Of a DNA stretch of 64,000 nucleotides, positions 31,572 to 42,168 are shown piece by piece; positions within the stretch are counted from its first letter, which is position 1; the number at the start of each line of letters is the position of its first letter. The notes beneath the pieces are model-generated. The model ran no database searches and was not told the DNA's origin. It saw nothing but the letters and a program-made list of their open reading frames with translations. Origin of the DNA: Isochrysis galbana (taxonomy: Eukaryota; Haptophyta; Isochrysidales; Isochrysidaceae); the NCBI GenBank assembly GCA_018136815.1, contig CM030931.1, positions 1,152,898 through 1,216,897 on the forward strand, given 5' to 3'. The translations under genes and the position numbers were made by a program.

Positions 31572-34500
31572 ATGGAGGAGCTTGCACAGCCGTCTCCTAG
31601 CCCCTCTCAAGTCGCCGAGTCTTCCGAATTCGAGTCTGAATCCACCGTAATTTCAGCGGTCCATCCACCCGCTAGCCCGAGCCAAGTCCTCCGAAGAATG
31701 CTTCGCATTGCAGAACCTCTTCGGCCACTACCCACGCCAGCCGCTGCCGCAGAGCCACCACCCTGGCCCCAGCCTTCCCCGCAGCCGGCTTCTACGACAG
31801 CCACGTCCCTTCTTTCGCCGGCGCCGACCCCGCCGACGACAGAATGCAACGACGTCGATCCCTGGCCTGTTTCCTCTTCCGACGTGACCATGGAGAGTGA
31901 CCACAACTCCTCTGCACGTCGAGGAACGGCGGCCTCCCAAACCGAGCTTCTACGCCCATTGAGCCAGCCCAACCGAGTCCCTGAGCCATGTCCTTCATGT
32001 CTCTCACCGGTGGTCTCGCGGCCGCGGCGTCCGTCGCCGCCGTCCGACACCCCACTTCTCCGAGTTTCTTCGTCAATCCCGTCCTCCGAGCCCGTCTCTA
32101 CGTCGTCGATATCCGAGTCTTCTTCCATTCGTCCTACGTCGCTGCGGCCACCGGTCGCCGCCTCCGAGCACTGCCTGCCTCTCGATACCACTGCCACCAC
32201 CATCATGCGCGTGGCAGCGATCAATGCGTCCGCGATCCAGTCCTTCGATCCCTCTCAAAACAACTCCGATGTCGGCACCCGCGATGATACCCCGTCACCC
32301 GCTCTCCACGCTCTCGCCTCTCTTCGTGCGCGAGCGAGCGGCTCTGCGGTGGTATTACCTCGGCACCTCACGGAGGCAGCCCAAGAGCTTCGCCGGCCTC
32401 GCGATGGCACCCTAGCCTCGCCTGCCGCCGCGCTACCCAAGCACTTCGATGAGCTTTGCGCTGAGCTCACGGAGATGAATCAACGAGTCCAAGACGGGCT
32501 GACGTCTGGCTGTCACGCACCACGCGTTCTCGTCGTTGGCGAGACGAGCGGCGTCGTCTCGTCCATGTTCCTACTCGCCGGAGCTGATGTAGCTACGTGC
32601 GATTTGTATCCTTCCGAGATTGATTACGTGCCCCACTTCCAAGGCGACGCGCTTCATGTCCAAAACTTAGGTTGGGACCTAGTCATCGCCCACCCGCCCT
32701 GCACGTACCTCTCCGCCGTCAGCAGTCAATGGCTCTCCCAAGAACCCGGACGTCGTGCCGCTCTTGAGTCGGCCGCTCACGTCTTCAAGTCGATGGCCTC
32801 CGCCACTGCTCCGTTTGTAGCGGTCGAGAACCCTCGGATGCATGCGGAAGCTCGCCGTTTAGTCGGGGGGTTGACCCCGACCCAATTCGTCCAACCCTGG
32901 GAGCACGGCACTGGACACCAGAAAGCCACCGGGTTGTACCTCACCAAAGGGCTGCCGCCCCTCCAGCCAACCTGCGTCGTGGATGGTCGTGAGTCAGCCA
33001 TGGCTAATCTCTCGCCTTCACCGCCTCGTGGCGCTCTTCGCAGCCGCACCTACGTCGGTGTAGCTGGAGCGATGGCGACCCATTGGATGCCTGTTCTTCT
33101 TCGACATTTGAGCCAACAGGGAGACCAGCCATCGACGAATAAACTGTCCGCGTTGGAGCTACTCGCTTGCGCGCGGCGCAGCCTATCGGACCAGCCTTCC
33201 CTTAGCTCGACTGAGGCTACCGCTTACGAGCCGTGGTCGGCTCTTCATCGTTATGAGAGGGGGAGGGAATCTAGTGAAGTTTCTTCCGACCCCGTTGTTT
33301 CCCGTCCAGCTACTCCCGAGTCAGACGATCACGAAGACCAAAAAGAAACCCACGATAACCATGACAACGACACGCCATTCTACGCCTCCGAGTCTACTCT
33401 CCACGACCCATTCTCTCCATGGACCGCCCCGCCTCCGGCACGCGCGAGCTCGCCGCGTCCGACGACGCCGACGACTCTCCGGAAGCGGCGCCAACAATGG
33501 CAATCATTCGGAGTGAACGGGGACCAGAAATGGTCCAACGTCACGCTCGAAACCGCTGACGAAATAAGAGCGCAAGCTCTAGCCGGACGAGGCGCCGACG
33601 AGGAATCCGACCTTACCGCTGCCGTCCGAGCGCCAATCGAGTTTGTGGAAGCCAAAGGCATCCGCGCCGAAGAGCTAGCCTCATTAGTTCGAAGACCCAA
33701 GACAGAAGCCCAAGCCCGTCTCGAGAAAGATTGGGAAAAGATGTCCGACCACCCGAGGCACCCCACCGACAAGAGAGGCCTGGGCTACACTAGTCCCAAG
33801 CTATCACCCTGTACCGCTACCAACGAGGACGACCCCTCTAGGCCCTCTGCCACGATAGCGGCAGTCGGAATACCCGAAGAGACGACGACCAGTTTGACGA
33901 CGAATTCACCCGAGCAACGACGCTGGCGACCAACCCCGTCCCTGTCCGACACCATTGCACACGTGACCGCGCACCGGCCGGAGAGCGTCGTGGATACCCT
34001 ACCATCTGCCTACCCAAGGCATTGTCTATATGTTCGAGATCTAATGGTCTGCCGCTCCGGCGAGGCTGCCGGCAAAGAAGGAGTAATCTTAGCCGACTCC
34101 GCCCTCACGGTCAACAGCACACTCGCTGACACCGGAGCTGGCCCGTCGGTCGTGACCACTTCCCTCTTGTCCAGCCTACCCAACGACGCATGCGTCGAGC
34201 GGCTGCCGCAAGCCGTAGTGACACCGCTTCACGGTCCGGACGGCCTACCTCTTATCACGCGAGGCAAGGCTCGAATCGTTTTCTCCGTCGGTGGATTTCT
34301 CTTTCGTCATACGTTCATGGTGATTGAAGGCAACCCGATGCTGCTGCTCGGGAACGACTTCTTAGCTACGCACGCCGCTTCGATTCAGCTCGCCTCCGAC
34401 AGCGCGGACGGCTCTATCACCCTCGGTGCCCCATCCACGGTGGCTCCTCTTGAGGTTAATGGCAGTCCAAGCCCCGACGCTCCGCCGATCTTTCGCGTCT

Positions 34501-37500
34501 CGACGTCACCGATAGCGGTGGTCCCTGTCAGCATGACTTGTGCACAGGTCTGTCCGACCTCCGCGAACCCAATCACGACGGACTTCTTCCGAGGGCCGCA
34601 GGCCACCAAAAACGACAACCAGCTAGTCTCCGAGCCTCTCTTCAACACGGCCGATGAGTTTGCCGCCAAAGCGCCGGCGTCTTGTGGCTCCGAGTACCTC
34701 CTATACACCCACGAACCTATCACGATCCCGGCCTATCATCGGGCGACGTTTCACGTCCGAATTCCGCTAGCTCTTCGAGAACACGAAGACTGCGCCATGC
34801 TCGTGGACCGACTCCCTACACGCGAGACTATTGACAGCTCTCCTCTCGTCATCCCTCAAGTAGAGAGGCCGAACTCCGACCACACCATCGCGATCACGGT
34901 GGTCAACACTGACGCCAAACCACTACACCTTCCGTCGTTCCACCCTGTAGCTTCGCTACAGGTTCGATTCAAGATTCACGCCGGAACTTATCACCGCGTC
35001 GGTGACGTTAACTCGCCGGATGTGATTGAGTCGCTCAACGAGGACCAACGTAAGCTCCTTGAGGCAGCCAAGATCGACCCCGAGGGCCGTCTCTCGATGC
35101 CCCAACGTGAAGAAGTTCGTCGTCTACTAGCCCGACGTATCGCTGCTTTCGCAATTGACCCGACCAACCCGAATCACACTCACGTGATGGAGGTAGAGCT
35201 ACCGCTCAACCCCGGAGCCGAAGCTCACCGTCACGCACCGTCTAGAGTTGGACGAGAGGGTGAGAAGGTCATAGAGGACGAAGTTTGCAAGATGGAGTCC
35301 GCGGGCATCATTAGGAAATCAAATTCGTCGTGGGCCTCTCGAGTCGTGTTAGTCACTAAGAAGGATGGCTCCGTACGTTTCTGCGTAGATTATCGCGACG
35401 TCAACTCCAAGCTTCGTCTAGAGGACAGCCCTCTTCCCCTCACGGTAGAAGCCATCGACCGATTGTCGTCCGGCCAAGGCAACCTTGATTCTCTATTCCT
35501 TTGCACCCTGGACCTGGCATCTGGTTTCTGGGGTATACCGATCAAAGAGTCCGATAAACATATCACCGCGTTCACTACTCATCGCGGCAAGTACGAGTTC
35601 AATTACTTGCCTTTTGGTGTTCAATCCGGTCCCTCGTATATGTGCCGCCTCATGGACGCCGTTCTCGGTGGGCTGGCATGGGAGATTTGTATGCCATACT
35701 TGGATGATGTCGGCGCCTGGTCGACAGGCGTAGGTGACTCGCTGCAGGCCAGGGAAGAGTCGTCATTCCAACAAATGTTACACCGTCTTGATCTTGTCTT
35801 GGAACGTCTCATCTGGGCGGGCCTCACCTGCAAGATGTCGAAATGCGTTTTCTTTGCCACCTCGGCTGAATATCTCGGCCACGTTGTTTCGCGTGAAGGT
35901 CTTCGGATGGATCCCAAGAAAGTGGAAGCCGTCTCGAAAATCGACCCTACCCGAATCAACTCTATCGAAGCCGTCCGTTCTTTCCTTGGACTATGCTCGT
36001 ACTACCGCCGATTTATACGTCGTTTTGCGATCCGTGCAGCGCCTTTAACCGCTCTCACGCGGAAAGGGTGCGATGTCCCGGTCGAGTCGCAAACAGAAGC
36101 CTGTCGCCAGGCTATCGAAGATCTCAAGCAAGCTATCTGTGAAGAACCCGTACTCGCACCTCCTCGAGACGACCGTCCTTTCCTCGTTAAGACCGACGGG
36201 GCTAGCAAGCTCGGCATCGCCGGCGTCCTCGCACAGAAGGACGACGAAGGGAGAGAGCGCGTCGTTGCATACTACGGTCGTAGTTTGAGTCCGGCCGAGC
36301 GCCATTGGACAGTCACTGAAATCGAACTTCTAGCAGCGCTAGAATCGATCCGAAATTGGAGGCCTTATCTCTGGGGTCGCCACTTCACCCTCGTCGTAGA
36401 CCATTCAGCTTTGCGCTGGCTTCACACGATGAAAGATCAAGTCACCGGTGGTCCAGCCTCGCGCCTCATGCGATGGGTCCTAAAGCTAGCCGAATATCGA
36501 TTCGACGTCGTGCACAAACCTGGAGTCATTCACTGGGACGCCGACGGCTTATCCCGCTTAGTTGCTCTCGAGCCCGATCACGATCCTCTCCATGTCGAGG
36601 AGAGTGATGCCCATTCTTTCGATTCTTCTGAGATTCACGACATAGTTGCCGCCGCGGTCACTTCATCCACCCTCACCGCTCGCCGCCAACAAGCAAACGA
36701 TAGGCTCGCTCGTCAAGCATCGGAATCTTCGGAGTCGATTACCTCCTCGTATCTCGATGTGGGCGTGCCTCATGCCGACGAATTGCGTCAAGCGCTCTCT
36801 ACCGACGAGTTCGCTAGCTCGATCCTTTCTGAACTCGCGTCGACCCTTCCGAAAGCTCACGGTTCGATCACCGCCTATCTGGTCTCTGACCTTGGCTCGT
36901 CGTCGAAGAAGAGATCCCGATTCCTCCTTCGTGATGGCCTACTCTACTACCGTTCGTCAGAAGCGGAAGAGGCTCCTCTTCGTTTATACATTCCGGAGTC
37001 CCTTCGTGACACATACCTCCGCGCCTACCATGACCACCTTGGTCACCCCGGTGCGACACGGATGTCTACCCTACTTCGTACTCGAGTGTACTGGCCTGGC
37101 TTGTCCGCCTCTGTATCGGAATACGTTCGAGAGTGCCATGAATGCACTCTTGGCAAACCGTTACCGCGACCGCTCGCCCATCCATCCGGTCTTTCTATCG
37201 GATCCTATCCTTTCGACGTCGTCTATTGCGATATTCTTTCGATGGCTCCCACTCACGATTTCGTAGCCGGCCGCTCCGGTTTTGATAAGCTAATTGTTTT
37301 CGTCGATTCTCTCTCTCGTTGGATTGAAGCTGAGCCTTGCAACGGTAACCCCTCTTCCGCGAAATGTCTAGACGTCTTCATGCGTCTCATTGTCTCTCGT
37401 TATGGAGTCCCTCGCCAACTTCGAACCGACGCCGGCTCGAATCTTTGCTCTCGATTAGTTGACCTAATTCTCAAAGCGACCGGAACGGACTTGAGCACTA

Positions 37501-38435
37501 CTGAAGCTTATCGCCACGAAGGCGTAGGGCTAGTGGAAAAAGCTCAACAAACTCTCCTCACGATGACTCGAGTCTCCAATGAAGGCGGCGCCCATTGGGT
37601 CGACCACCTTCCGTTTCTTCTCATGTCTATGCGAGCGACCGCCGGTCGCGTGGTACCCAAGTCACCCGCGGCTATCTTGTTTGGTCGGGAGCTTCGTCTT
37701 CCTGCTCAACTTGCTGACCCTGCTCCTGTCCTGGAGTTGCTTCCAACTAGGCCTCCGTCCGATGCCGTCACTTACGCTACCGAGCTCAATAAGAAGCTTC
37801 TCGAGTCGTGGCGTTCCGCCCTCGAAAGTACTCAAGAAGCTCAACGCGAATCGATGCGTTCCGCCTCTCAAAAGTCTAAACTCGGTGTCACCTTCAAACC
37901 GGGAGACAGAGTTTGTCGTCGAATCCCTGGCCACGCCAACAAACTTCAGTATCTCTACTCCGGTCCCTACCGAGTAGAAGAAGCAATCTCGGCCACTCGC
38001 TACCGTCTACGCGACCTCGAAAATCGTCAAGTCAAGGACGAAGTTCACATCTCCAACCTCCGTCCGTACTTCACCGTCACCGATTCGTCTCCGCTCACCG
38101 ACGATGAGTACTTGGTTGAAGAGTTGCTCGATCGCAAAGGCGATGGGGTTTCATTCAAGTATCTCGTCAAGTGGCGCGGCTATCCTCGTTCTGAAGCTAC
38201 TTGGGAGTCTCGAATTGAGTTGCTTCGGCGTTGTGCTGATCTAGTTGAGTCGTACGACACCATTGTCGACAGCCGTCCGGTTCAACCTCCAGCTAACTCC
38301 AATTTAGACTCCTCTTCCTCTTCAAGCCCAAGTTCAAGTTCCCAGTCTAATCAAGTTCCACGTCGAATTCAAGAGTCCAGTCGTAATCCTCCTGATCTGC
38401 CTTCAAGTCGTACGCGTTCTCGTTCACAATCGTAG
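31572..38435 (+). CDS. Gypsy-1 polyprotein: MTase-like domain, protease, RT, RNase H, integrase, chromodomain
   Basis: 2287 aa from ATG 31572, one frame. Residues 1-310 are Pro/Ser-rich. Residues about 316-515 resemble a small C5-cytosine methyltransferase: glycine loop GETSGVVSSMFLLAG (323-337), acidic D344, WDLVIAHPPCTYLS with catalytic-type C377, and VENP (418-421). Aspartic protease DTGA at 853-856. Reverse transcriptase about 1240-1420 with KKDGSVRFCVDYRD and YLDD (1376-1379). RNase H with KTDGASKLGIAG and TEIELLA. Integrase from about 1820: YHDHLGHPG with C-x2-C zinc finger, then core aspartates and the glutamate near EGVGLVEKA. A GPY/F module (SGPYRVEEAI) and a chromodomain at about 2178-2235 (YLVEELLD, YLVKWRGYP, ATWE). 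No CCHC Gag knuckle is seen. Confidence 0.93.
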   Translation: MEELAQPSPSPSQVAESSEFESESTVISAVHPPASPSQVLRRMLRIAEPLRPLPTPAAAAEPPPWPQPSPQPASTTATSLLSPAPTPPTTECNDVDPWPVSSSDVTMESDHNSSARRGTAASQTELLRPLSQPNRVPEPCPSCLSPVVSRPRRPSPPSDTPLLRVSSSIPSSEPVSTSSISESSSIRPTSLRPPVAASEHCLPLDTTATTIMRVAAINASAIQSFDPSQNNSDVGTRDDTPSPALHALASLRARASGSAVVLPRHLTEAAQELRRPRDGTLASPAAALPKHFDELCAELTEMNQRVQDGLTSGCHAPRVLVVGETSGVVSSMFLLAGADVATCDLYPSEIDYVPHFQGDALHVQNLGWDLVIAHPPCTYLSAVSSQWLSQEPGRRAALESAAHVFKSMASATAPFVAVENPRMHAEARRLVGGLTPTQFVQPWEHGTGHQKATGLYLTKGLPPLQPTCVVDGRESAMANLSPSPPRGALRSRTYVGVAGAMATHWMPVLLRHLSQQGDQPSTNKLSALELLACARRSLSDQPSLSSTEATAYEPWSALHRYERGRESSEVSSDPVVSRPATPESDDHEDQKETHDNHDNDTPFYASESTLHDPFSPWTAPPPARASSPRPTTPTTLRKRRQQWQSFGVNGDQKWSNVTLETADEIRAQALAGRGADEESDLTAAVRAPIEFVEAKGIRAEELASLVRRPKTEAQARLEKDWEKMSDHPRHPTDKRGLGYTSPKLSPCTATNEDDPSRPSATIAAVGIPEETTTSLTTNSPEQRRWRPTPSLSDTIAHVTAHRPESVVDTLPSAYPRHCLYVRDLMVCRSGEAAGKEGVILADSALTVNSTLADTGAGPSVVTTSLLSSLPNDACVERLPQAVVTPLHGPDGLPLITRGKARIVFSVGGFLFRHTFMVIEGNPMLLLGNDFLATHAASIQLASDSADGSITLGAPSTVAPLEVNGSPSPDAPPIFRVSTSPIAVVPVSMTCAQVCPTSANPITTDFFRGPQATKNDNQLVSEPLFNTADEFAAKAPASCGSEYLLYTHEPITIPAYHRATFHVRIPLALREHEDCAMLVDRLPTRETIDSSPLVIPQVERPNSDHTIAITVVNTDAKPLHLPSFHPVASLQVRFKIHAGTYHRVGDVNSPDVIESLNEDQRKLLEAAKIDPEGRLSMPQREEVRRLLARRIAAFAIDPTNPNHTHVMEVELPLNPGAEAHRHAPSRVGREGEKVIEDEVCKMESAGIIRKSNSSWASRVVLVTKKDGSVRFCVDYRDVNSKLRLEDSPLPLTVEAIDRLSSGQGNLDSLFLCTLDLASGFWGIPIKESDKHITAFTTHRGKYEFNYLPFGVQSGPSYMCRLMDAVLGGLAWEICMPYLDDVGAWSTGVGDSLQAREESSFQQMLHRLDLVLERLIWAGLTCKMSKCVFFATSAEYLGHVVSREGLRMDPKKVEAVSKIDPTRINSIEAVRSFLGLCSYYRRFIRRFAIRAAPLTALTRKGCDVPVESQTEACRQAIEDLKQAICEEPVLAPPRDDRPFLVKTDGASKLGIAGVLAQKDDEGRERVVAYYGRSLSPAERHWTVTEIELLAALESIRNWRPYLWGRHFTLVVDHSALRWLHTMKDQVTGGPASRLMRWVLKLAEYRFDVVHKPGVIHWDADGLSRLVALEPDHDPLHVEESDAHSFDSSEIHDIVAAAVTSSTLTARRQQANDRLARQASESSESITSSYLDVGVPHADELRQALSTDEFASSILSELASTLPKAHGSITAYLVSDLGSSSKKRSRFLLRDGLLYYRSSEAEEAPLRLYIPESLRDTYLRAYHDHLGHPGATRMSTLLRTRVYWPGLSASVSEYVRECHECTLGKPLPRPLAHPSGLSIGSYPFDVVYCDILSMAPTHDFVAGRSGFDKLIVFVDSLSRWIEAEPCNGNPSSAKCLDVFMRLIVSRYGVPRQLRTDAGSNLCSRLVDLILKATGTDLSTTEAYRHEGVGLVEKAQQTLLTMTRVSNEGGAHWVDHLPFLLMSMRATAGRVVPKSPAAILFGRELRLPAQLADPAPVLELLPTRPPSDAVTYATELNKKLLESWRSALESTQEAQRESMRSASQKSKLGVTFKPGDRVCRRIPGHANKLQYLYSGPYRVEEAISATRYRLRDLENRQVKDEVHISNLRPYFTVTDSSPLTDDEYLVEELLDRKGDGVSFKYLVKWRGYPRSEATWESRIELLRRCADLVESYDTIVDSRPVQPPANSNLDSSSSSSPSSSSQSNQVPRRIQESSRNPPDLPSSRTRSRSQS

Positions 38436-38680
38436 CGCTAAGTCGACCGGAAGTGGATGATTAGCGTCGCGTCAGCGCCTGACCCAGCGCAACTGCCCGA
38501 GCAAAACTCCTGTAAAAGGGAGAACGTGGTAGGACGTGACGTACGAAATCGGGGGCCGCCGCGCTAAGCTGCCGATTTTGTGCTCGCTTTGGATCCATGG
38601 GTTAATCCTCCTCCTCTAGGTCTCTCGTCTCGTATGGTTAAATGAACTCTCTTGGCTCGACATCGGGAGACGTCTCGATT

Positions 38681-38692
38681 TAAGTCGGGGGG
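38681..38692 (+). promoter_or_regulatory. Polypurine tract of gypsy-1
   Basis: TAAGTCGGGGGG directly precedes TGTTGTATT, the usual junction between polypurine tract and 3' LTR in Ty3/gypsy elements. Confidence 0.65.
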
Positions 38693-39770
38693 TGTTGTAT
38701 TCCTGCCCATCTGAAGGTTGTAGGCATGAATATTCGTGTAAGGTACGCGCTCACAATTACAATTGAACAGTTCCCCGTGTTGCCACTGACGCACAAGACA
38801 CACAGATTCGGATTCCCCATGGTCTCAAGTCCAGGTTTGCAGATTTTGGTCTCGAAATTTGCGATTCGAATTTTGTTTTTGCTGTTACTATAATTGTTTG
38901 CTCGTTTAAGGTAATAAACCGGCATGACTTCGACTTCTCATTCTGCAGTCGCTCTGCGAGACTCTCTCTCTCTCTCTCTCCGTCCGCCTCTCCTCGGCCG
39001 ACGGCAGGAAGATTCGTCCAAAACATTCTCCGGTCCCAAGATATCTCGTGGGGGGTCTCTCCGCGCTCCGCGAGGGAAAGGACGCGATCTCGCTCCGAGA
39101 TCGGCCTCGCGCCCTCCCACGCTGCCCCGCCGTGCCCTCGGTCCCTCGCCCCCCCCCGCGGCAGGTTCTTTCCCTCGGCGTGCCATCCGTCGCCTTCGGC
39201 CGTTATATCATTCCCCCCCAGCGCGAGGTTCTTCTCCTCCGCGCGCGGTTCGTTTCCTCCGGCCGTCGTTCGTTCCCCCCCCCCCCGCGCGCTGTTCCCC
39301 CCCCCTCGCTTCGATTCCTCTCGCGATTCCTTCGATGATTGCCTCCATCTCGTCCGTTCTTCTTCGCGATTCTCGCGGAGGGGGCACCGATGTTTAACGT
39401 TAGTTTCGCCGCGTTTTCGGTGAAAGAAAGGAAGAACGAATGGCACGCGCCTCGCGTCTCACGTCTCGTTTCGTCGCCCCTTGCTCGTTGCTTGTCTAGA
39501 AGGTCTCTCCGCACATCGCCTTCTTCCCCCCGCGTGATTTTGGATCTCTCCTCGACCCTCCGCGTTGGCTTCAGCGGACGAGTTTCACTTTAACGATAGT
39601 TCGAACCCTTCGTTTGCGTAGTTTTGCGCTCTCTTTCCGTATTTCCTCGCGCATGACGAGCGATCGCGACCTCAGCCTTCGCCGCGCGGGGAGGGTTTGT
39701 TTATCGTATGATTCCGGAGTGTTTACGTTAGTTTTCTGAGCCCAAGGTCGTTGGGGTTTGGGTGTCTTGT
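38693..39770 (+). repeat. Probable 3' LTR of gypsy-1, right end undefined
   Basis: Starts TGTTGTATTCCTGCC after the polypurine tract. It contains GGTAATAAACC, a possible polyadenylation signal, and a CT microsatellite at about 38960. The right boundary cannot be fixed because the 5' LTR is lost in the gap; the end given is only a guess. No gene is seen here. Confidence 0.4.
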
Positions 39771-40189
39771 GAGTGATTTTGTAGGAACTTCGTCGAGTCC
39801 CACCGTGTTCCCAAGCGAGTCCCCCCGAGTTCCCGAGTCTATACCCCGAGTCAACGAGTCAATACAAGCCAAGCACGCGCCTGAGCCACCCCCAGTCGCC
39901 TGCCACCACCTCCCACAAGCCTCCTTCCACACTTCCACGCCCTCCGTGCGTCGTGCGTCGTGCGTCGATCACCATGCCCGTAGTCACCCCCGAGGAAAGC
40001 TCCATGAGCTCCCCGCAAGAACCGCACTCCGCGCTAGCTGCCGGCGCGCCCTCGCAGGCCATCACCAAGAGTGAGATGAGCCTTGCTCTGACACACAGCA
40101 GCAAGAAACCGGCCACCCAGAGGCACAGGAGGAAGGCGAGGACAGACCACTGAGGGCCGGTGCACCCCGCCCGACCCAGCCCCCCCCAC
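39771..40189. other. C-rich DNA, possible LINE 5' part
   Basis: The plus strand is rich in CCC and GAGTCCC runs. A short frame from ATG 39973 (MPVVTPEESSMSSPQEPHS) stops at 40152. Its layout resembles 51940-52700, where CACCATG also follows CGTCGTG-type repeats. It is followed directly by a LINE 3' tail, so it may be an internally deleted LINE copy. Confidence 0.3.
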
Positions 40190-40330
40190 GACCCGGGCCC
40201 CTATGTAGAGCACGAGGGGAGTTGCCGCAAGGCGGGAAGGGAGAGGAGAGGAAGGGATCTGGGCGTGGCTACAATAGACAACCCCGTAGCCGCGCGCGTG
40301 GCGAGAAAATTAAAAGGTTTTTTTTTTCAA
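40190..40330 (+). repeat. LINE 3' tail copy
   Basis: Shares CCCCTATGTAGAGCACGAGG, GCCGCAAGGC, the GCGCGCGTGGCGAGAAAATTA block and a final T run with 20560-20712 and 47080-47213. Confidence 0.7.
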
Positions 40331-40405
40331 GGCGTGCGGGCAGGTGCGCTGAGGGGTGTCGTGATAGTACCGGGCTAGTGGGAGAAGTGGTACTAACGCT
40401 CAGTT
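40331..40405 (+). repeat. R1 3' end fragment
   Basis: GCGGGCAGGTGCGCTGAGGGG to GTACTAACGCTCAG matches the last 75 bp of R1 copy A (about 6685-6757). It is fused directly to the LINE tail. Confidence 0.7.
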
Positions 40406-40762
40406 GTTTTATTATATCCGGGGGGTTAACACATACATAAGTATATGTCTCTACGCATGAATGTATGTTTCGTTGTCCAACATGCGCGCAAGGCGCGCTG
40501 AAAATTTTCGAGCGAAATTCGAGCGAAATTTGGGCCCAGCTGTCCCGAAAGTTGTAGCAATACTGGCGAATTTTAGCAGCCAAATTTGGGTGGGCCGGGC
40601 CCAAGTGACAACTTCTCAGCAGCAAGCACAATACGTGTTGCTATGAATAGCACGCAGATTCACTTTCTCTCTTTCTCAGATCTCTTTTCTTATTTATTCC
40701 CTTTCTCTCCTCACTCCCTCCCGCTACCACCAACTGCCGGCCGCCTTGTCTCGACCGGAGAG

Positions 40763-42168
40763 ATGAGCAAGTACATGGAGCCACCCACCTCGCCGGCGCA
40801 GGTCAAGGTAAAATACCGAGCGCTTGATGAGGAAGGGCGCATGGAAGAACGCGTCGTCACTCAAGACTTACCTGAAGAGTGCAGTGTTAAGGCGTTGATA
40901 GGCCTTTGCTACGACATTACGAACGCCTCGCCACGCCAGCCGCTTGAACTGCATTACTGGGGCAAGGTACTAGAGCCATCCAAACTCCTGCGCGACTATG
41001 CGATCAAGGCCCACTCAGAGATTAAGGTTGTGCTCCGCCCGAAGCTGCCGGTGCGTGGCCCTCCCTGGATGGTAGCATGTGATGCATGCTGAGGTGAGCT
41101 CTAAGGAGCGTTCCTGGATTGCTTCCCGCTCTTGACCAAGACAGTCACCTTCTCAACAGAGCAAATGACTGAAGTGACGGGTTGCTTACTCTCCTTCGTC
41201 CTTGCTTACTCTTTTTCGTCCTTCAGAAAGGTGCGCTGATCAGCTGCTCTGATCCACTATGCAGATTGCGGCTGGTATCATCAAAATTGGAGGCTCCCAT
41301 TGTCATTGATAACATCACGGGGGAAGTTACAGGTGCCGAGCTGAAAGGCCTCGTATGCGCCCAGATAAAACGAAATGCGATTTGGCTCTGTCAGCAGACT
41401 GCGAATGATCCTGATGCGTGCGAGAAATCTGGCACGATGCCGATCAAGCTGGGGGATCAACTTATGGCAGAGGGAGGTGGCAAAGGTACATTGAGGATGA
41501 GGCGGGTAAGCTTTCGAGCGCAATTCACAAATCTAATATTCGCCGCGATGACCTACCTTGTTCACTTGATCGGCATTCACTGATAGCGTGCGCACAATTC
41601 CGACATTAGACGTTCGCTCCTTATTGCTCGGTCACTTCACAGCTTATCTGCTATCACTTTCCCTTTGCACGTGATCGGACTATTCCAGGTACGCGATGGT
41701 GAAGTTGGTGCTGTCACTGAGGCGGACGTAATACAACTTGTTCTGACTCCTGAAACCATCAATATCCTCTTTGATGGCCACAAGATTGTGAATGAGGTGT
41801 GCCTCCCGCCTGTAGCAAATCGCCTTATGGGGATTCAGTCCGATAAGGCTTTATCATCGAATCAGTATTTGTATTGGCACATTGCGGCCAGTCGGTGCAG
41901 AAATATAGTGGTAATGGGAACCCCAGGCCAAGCTTGATCATGCTGTCTCTTCGGTATCACATTGCACGAGCTCACATGAAGTCGCAATCGCGTGCTGCTA
42001 TCGTATTGACAACCGATCTTGGCACCTAACTAGGATCTTCTCTCCAAGGTTGGGTTGATCAACAATGATGTTCTATTCTTGGATTTCAAGTGGCCATGGG
42101 CATCAGAGGAGGAGGAAACCGGCGGCGGTAAAGGCGACAAGGACCAAACTGGCGCGAAGAAGAAGTGA
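40763..42168 (+). CDS. Protein with two ubiquitin-like folds, four exons
   Basis: Model of 264 aa: exons 40763-41050, 41227-41505, 41689-41796, 42049-42168; introns of 176, 183 and 252 bp are GT-AG, phase 0. Residues 10-93 have a ubiquitin-like outline: VKVKYRALDEEG, LELHYWGKVLEPSKLLRDY and SEIKVVLRP. A second such outline spans exons 2-4: LRLVSSKLEAPIVIDNITGE, ELKGLVCAQIK, TINILFDGHKIVNE and GLINNDVLFLDF. The end is acidic then Lys-rich (SEEEETGGGKGDKDQ). Ubiquitin-like folds usually serve as interaction modules. No terminal Gly-Gly for conjugation exists. I cannot assign a family name. The start is the first ATG, after a pyrimidine-rich leader. Confidence 0.68.

Larger units (their letters stand above)
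31501..38692 (+). mobile_element. Gypsy-1: Ty3/gypsy chromovirus with an intact polyprotein
   Basis: Internal region of an LTR retrotransposon. One open frame (31572-38435) is followed by about 250 bp ending in a G-rich polypurine tract (38681-38692). Directly after it TGTTGTATTCCTGCC begins, the expected start of the 3' LTR. The 5' LTR is not visible because of the gap. A C-terminal chromodomain places it among the chromoviruses, which target chromatin. The absence of stops suggests recent activity. Confidence 0.9.
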
